A stretch of DNA of 27,797 nucleotides. Origin: Desulfopila_A sp964446655. GTDB taxonomy: Bacteria > Desulfobacterota > Desulfobulbia > Desulfobulbales > Desulfocapsaceae. The first letter of the stretch is position 1. The number at the start of each line of letters is the position of its first letter. The position numbers and the translations under genes were made by a program. A model generated the notes under the pieces. That model was given only the letters and a program-made list of their open reading frames with translations, searched no databases and was not told where the DNA came from. Positions 26,538 through 27,797 of this stretch are shown piece by piece. The DNA lies in assembly GCA_964446655.1 (NCBI GenBank), contig CAYUPL010000044.1, positions 1 to 27,797 on the forward strand, in the 5' to 3' direction.

Positions 26538-26560
26538 AATTTCAACACCGATTGGTTTCC

Positions 26561-27682
26561 TTACATGAATAATTGTTCCTGCAATTCCAGGTCTTCAGCA
26601 ATAAACTGAAAAGGTATATCGAATGATTTGGCAAAATCAGCCCTTTCTGAACCAATATGTTCACATAAAAATCCATAGATAATCTCGGATTTGACCAAAT
26701 GCGATTCTCCGTTTTCTAGATCCCGACACCCCATTTTACTGAAAAGATTTCGAACTCTGCCTAAAGGCACATAGCAATAGGGGCTGATATTCTCGCTATT
26801 TTTTTTGAACAGGCCTTTGCGCATCATTTCACGCAAAATAAAAGTAACCCCCATACCTAGTGTTCTGGCTATAGGAGCTGCGGTAATTCCACCACCCTGA
26901 AATTCAGAAAATGTTTTGGGTGCCATGGTTTGTTTTACATCAAGATTTTCACCTTGTGTTTCGAGGCTGTAAAACAGTTCTACATATTCCTCTACTTCTC
27001 GCGAAAATTTATAAATGGTTGGGAAAAGTCGCATCCAGTATTCGAACCTACTGTCTTCGGACTGATCATCTATAAAGTCTTCAAGTATACCCATCCAATC
27101 ATCGGAGTGACTCTTCGGGTTTCTTCGAGAGAAAATCTCCCACCATCCTTTTCTATTGCATAAAGCTAAAAAGTTTCTGTGTTGTTCTGGCTTTGCCCTT
27201 CCAAAAGTATGAAAAGATCCTAACATCAGCATTGTTAGCCAGGCAGACCTATCATCATCTGACAACGAATTAATTGCATAATTATCTGGGTAGGTGCTTA
27301 ACTCATATTTATCAAGATAGTCAGATCTATTTTCACTCCACCATTTGTATATATTCTCTAGGGCCTTTGGAACATCCACTGGGGAAATTACAGTGGTCTT
27401 CTTATTGTAATCATCTTCACCACCCCCTCTTTCAAGATCCGAGAGAGAGGGCAGTTTGCGAAACAGTAACTCTTTTATGTCTTCATCATCCCATCCCTCA
27501 AAGAGCTCACAGTCATAGCGCAAACTCGATAACCAAGTATCTTTTGTTCCCATATATCGAAGCTTATAAGTAACGGTATCGCCTAACTCACCTTTAACGA
27601 GATACCATAATGCAGCTGATTTCTGTATCGAAGTGTCACTATCCAATACCCACTTAGCTAAAGTATCTGTCTTTGCACTCAT
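26561..27682 (-). CDS. Unrecognised protein heading the defence operon (possible novel component)
   Basis: I chose ATG 27682 because GAGG (27687-27690) lies four bases upstream, giving 373 aa from MSAKTDTLAKW. The frame stays open to the window edge, so a longer, truncated protein is possible. It is soluble and rich in Trp and acidic residues (WYLVKGELGDTV, WLSSLRYDCELFEGWDDED, YKWWSENRSD). A C-terminal region has winged-helix-like features (GITAAPIARTLGMGVTFILRE, MRKGLFKK, PLGRVRNLFSKMG). I know no family for it. It ends 23 bases before the helicase gene on the same strand, so it probably belongs to the operon and may be a sensor, regulator or divergent BREX subunit. Confidence 0.65.
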   Translation of the reverse strand: MSAKTDTLAKWVLDSDTSIQKSAALWYLVKGELGDTVTYKLRYMGTKDTWLSSLRYDCELFEGWDDEDIKELLFRKLPSLSDLERGGGEDDYNKKTTVISPVDVPKALENIYKWWSENRSDYLDKYELSTYPDNYAINSLSDDDRSAWLTMLMLGSFHTFGRAKPEQHRNFLALCNRKGWWEIFSRRNPKSHSDDWMGILEDFIDDQSEDSRFEYWMRLFPTIYKFSREVEEYVELFYSLETQGENLDVKQTMAPKTFSEFQGGGITAAPIARTLGMGVTFILREMMRKGLFKKNSENISPYCYVPLGRVRNLFSKMGCRDLENGESHLVKSEIIYGFLCEHIGSERADFAKSFDIPFQFIAEDLELQEQLFM

Positions 27683-27686
27683 TTCA

Positions 27687-27690
27687 CCTC
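27687..27690 (-). promoter_or_regulatory. RBS candidate for the first defence gene
   Basis: GAGG, followed by TGAA and then ATG 27682 on the - strand. It favours this start over the upstream TTG at 27775. The site overlaps a weak CACCT...AGGTG inverted repeat (27685-27698) that could partly hide it. Confidence 0.4.
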
Positions 27691-27797
27691 TGCAGGTGAT
27701 AAAAAAATCAATGGCTAGTCCTTTGTAGGAGGAATGCAATATATTCTTCTTGGGTGCAAAACCTGCCCTCAACAATTCATCATCAGCTAAACCTAGT

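Noticed and set aside
1..27797. CRISPR arrays, tRNA or rRNA genes, integrase or transposase genes, oriT
   Set aside because: I looked for regular spaced repeats, tRNA-like cloverleafs and recombinase motifs and saw none. The element's integration and mobilisation functions must lie outside the window.

Overview
The window joins two blocks that face each other. The left third (about 0.49-8.37 kb, + strand) is part of an F-type conjugative type IV secretion cluster. The rest (about 27.7-8.46 kb, - strand) is a BREX-like phage-defence operon with accessory genes. This suggests a Gram-negative host, because there are periplasmic mating-pair proteins with signal peptides and no Gram-positive-type T4SS genes. 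The host is probably a proteobacterium or desulfobacterium, but I cannot place it further. The DNA is likely an integrative conjugative element or conjugative plasmid carrying defence cargo. By eye, the tra genes are clearly more GC-rich than the AT-rich defence genes, which fits separate origins.

Transfer block: about 490 bp at the left edge carries no gene I can support, but it contains a perfect 14-bp inverted repeat. It is followed by traU, trbC, trbI, an S26-type conjugation signal peptidase (RP4 TraF-like), an F-type traF thioredoxin-fold protein with a CGFC motif, traH and traG. The genes overlap or nearly touch (ATGA junctions), so they are probably one operon. traN, traW, traV and traC are not in the window.

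Convergence zone (8.37-9.0 kb): it holds a possible tiny ORF overlapping the traG stop, a perfect 11-bp-arm hairpin, a small single-pass membrane protein gene on the - strand, and three degenerate 22-23 bp repeats that resemble an IS21-family terminus.

Defence block, in transcription order from right to left: an unrecognised protein of about 373 aa (possibly extending past the window edge), a HepA/SNF2-type helicase (BrxHII-like), a DUF4007-like protein, a BrxF-like protein without a clear Walker A, a PglX-type adenine methyltransferase, the BrxC ATPase, PglZ, a BrxL-type AAA+ protein, a 35-codon leader ORF, and an ArdC-like N-domain fused to an ImmA/IrrE zinc metallopeptidase. The closest named class is BREX type 3 (BrxF, BrxC, PglXI, BrxHII, PglZ). 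However, I see no DUF1819 BrxA, and a BrxL-like protein is present.

The most unusual feature is in that BrxL-like protein. It keeps the BrxL N-terminal region and AAA+ core, but its C-terminus reads as the phospholipase-D-like MIT_C domain known from the eukaryotic ESCRT-associated protein MITD1, in place of a Lon-type protease domain. Together with a chitobiase-type Ig-like domain at the end of BrxC, an unknown first gene and a terminal antirestriction-like metallopeptidase, this looks like a variant BREX system with a possible membrane-directed or protease-regulated output. That functional reading is inference.
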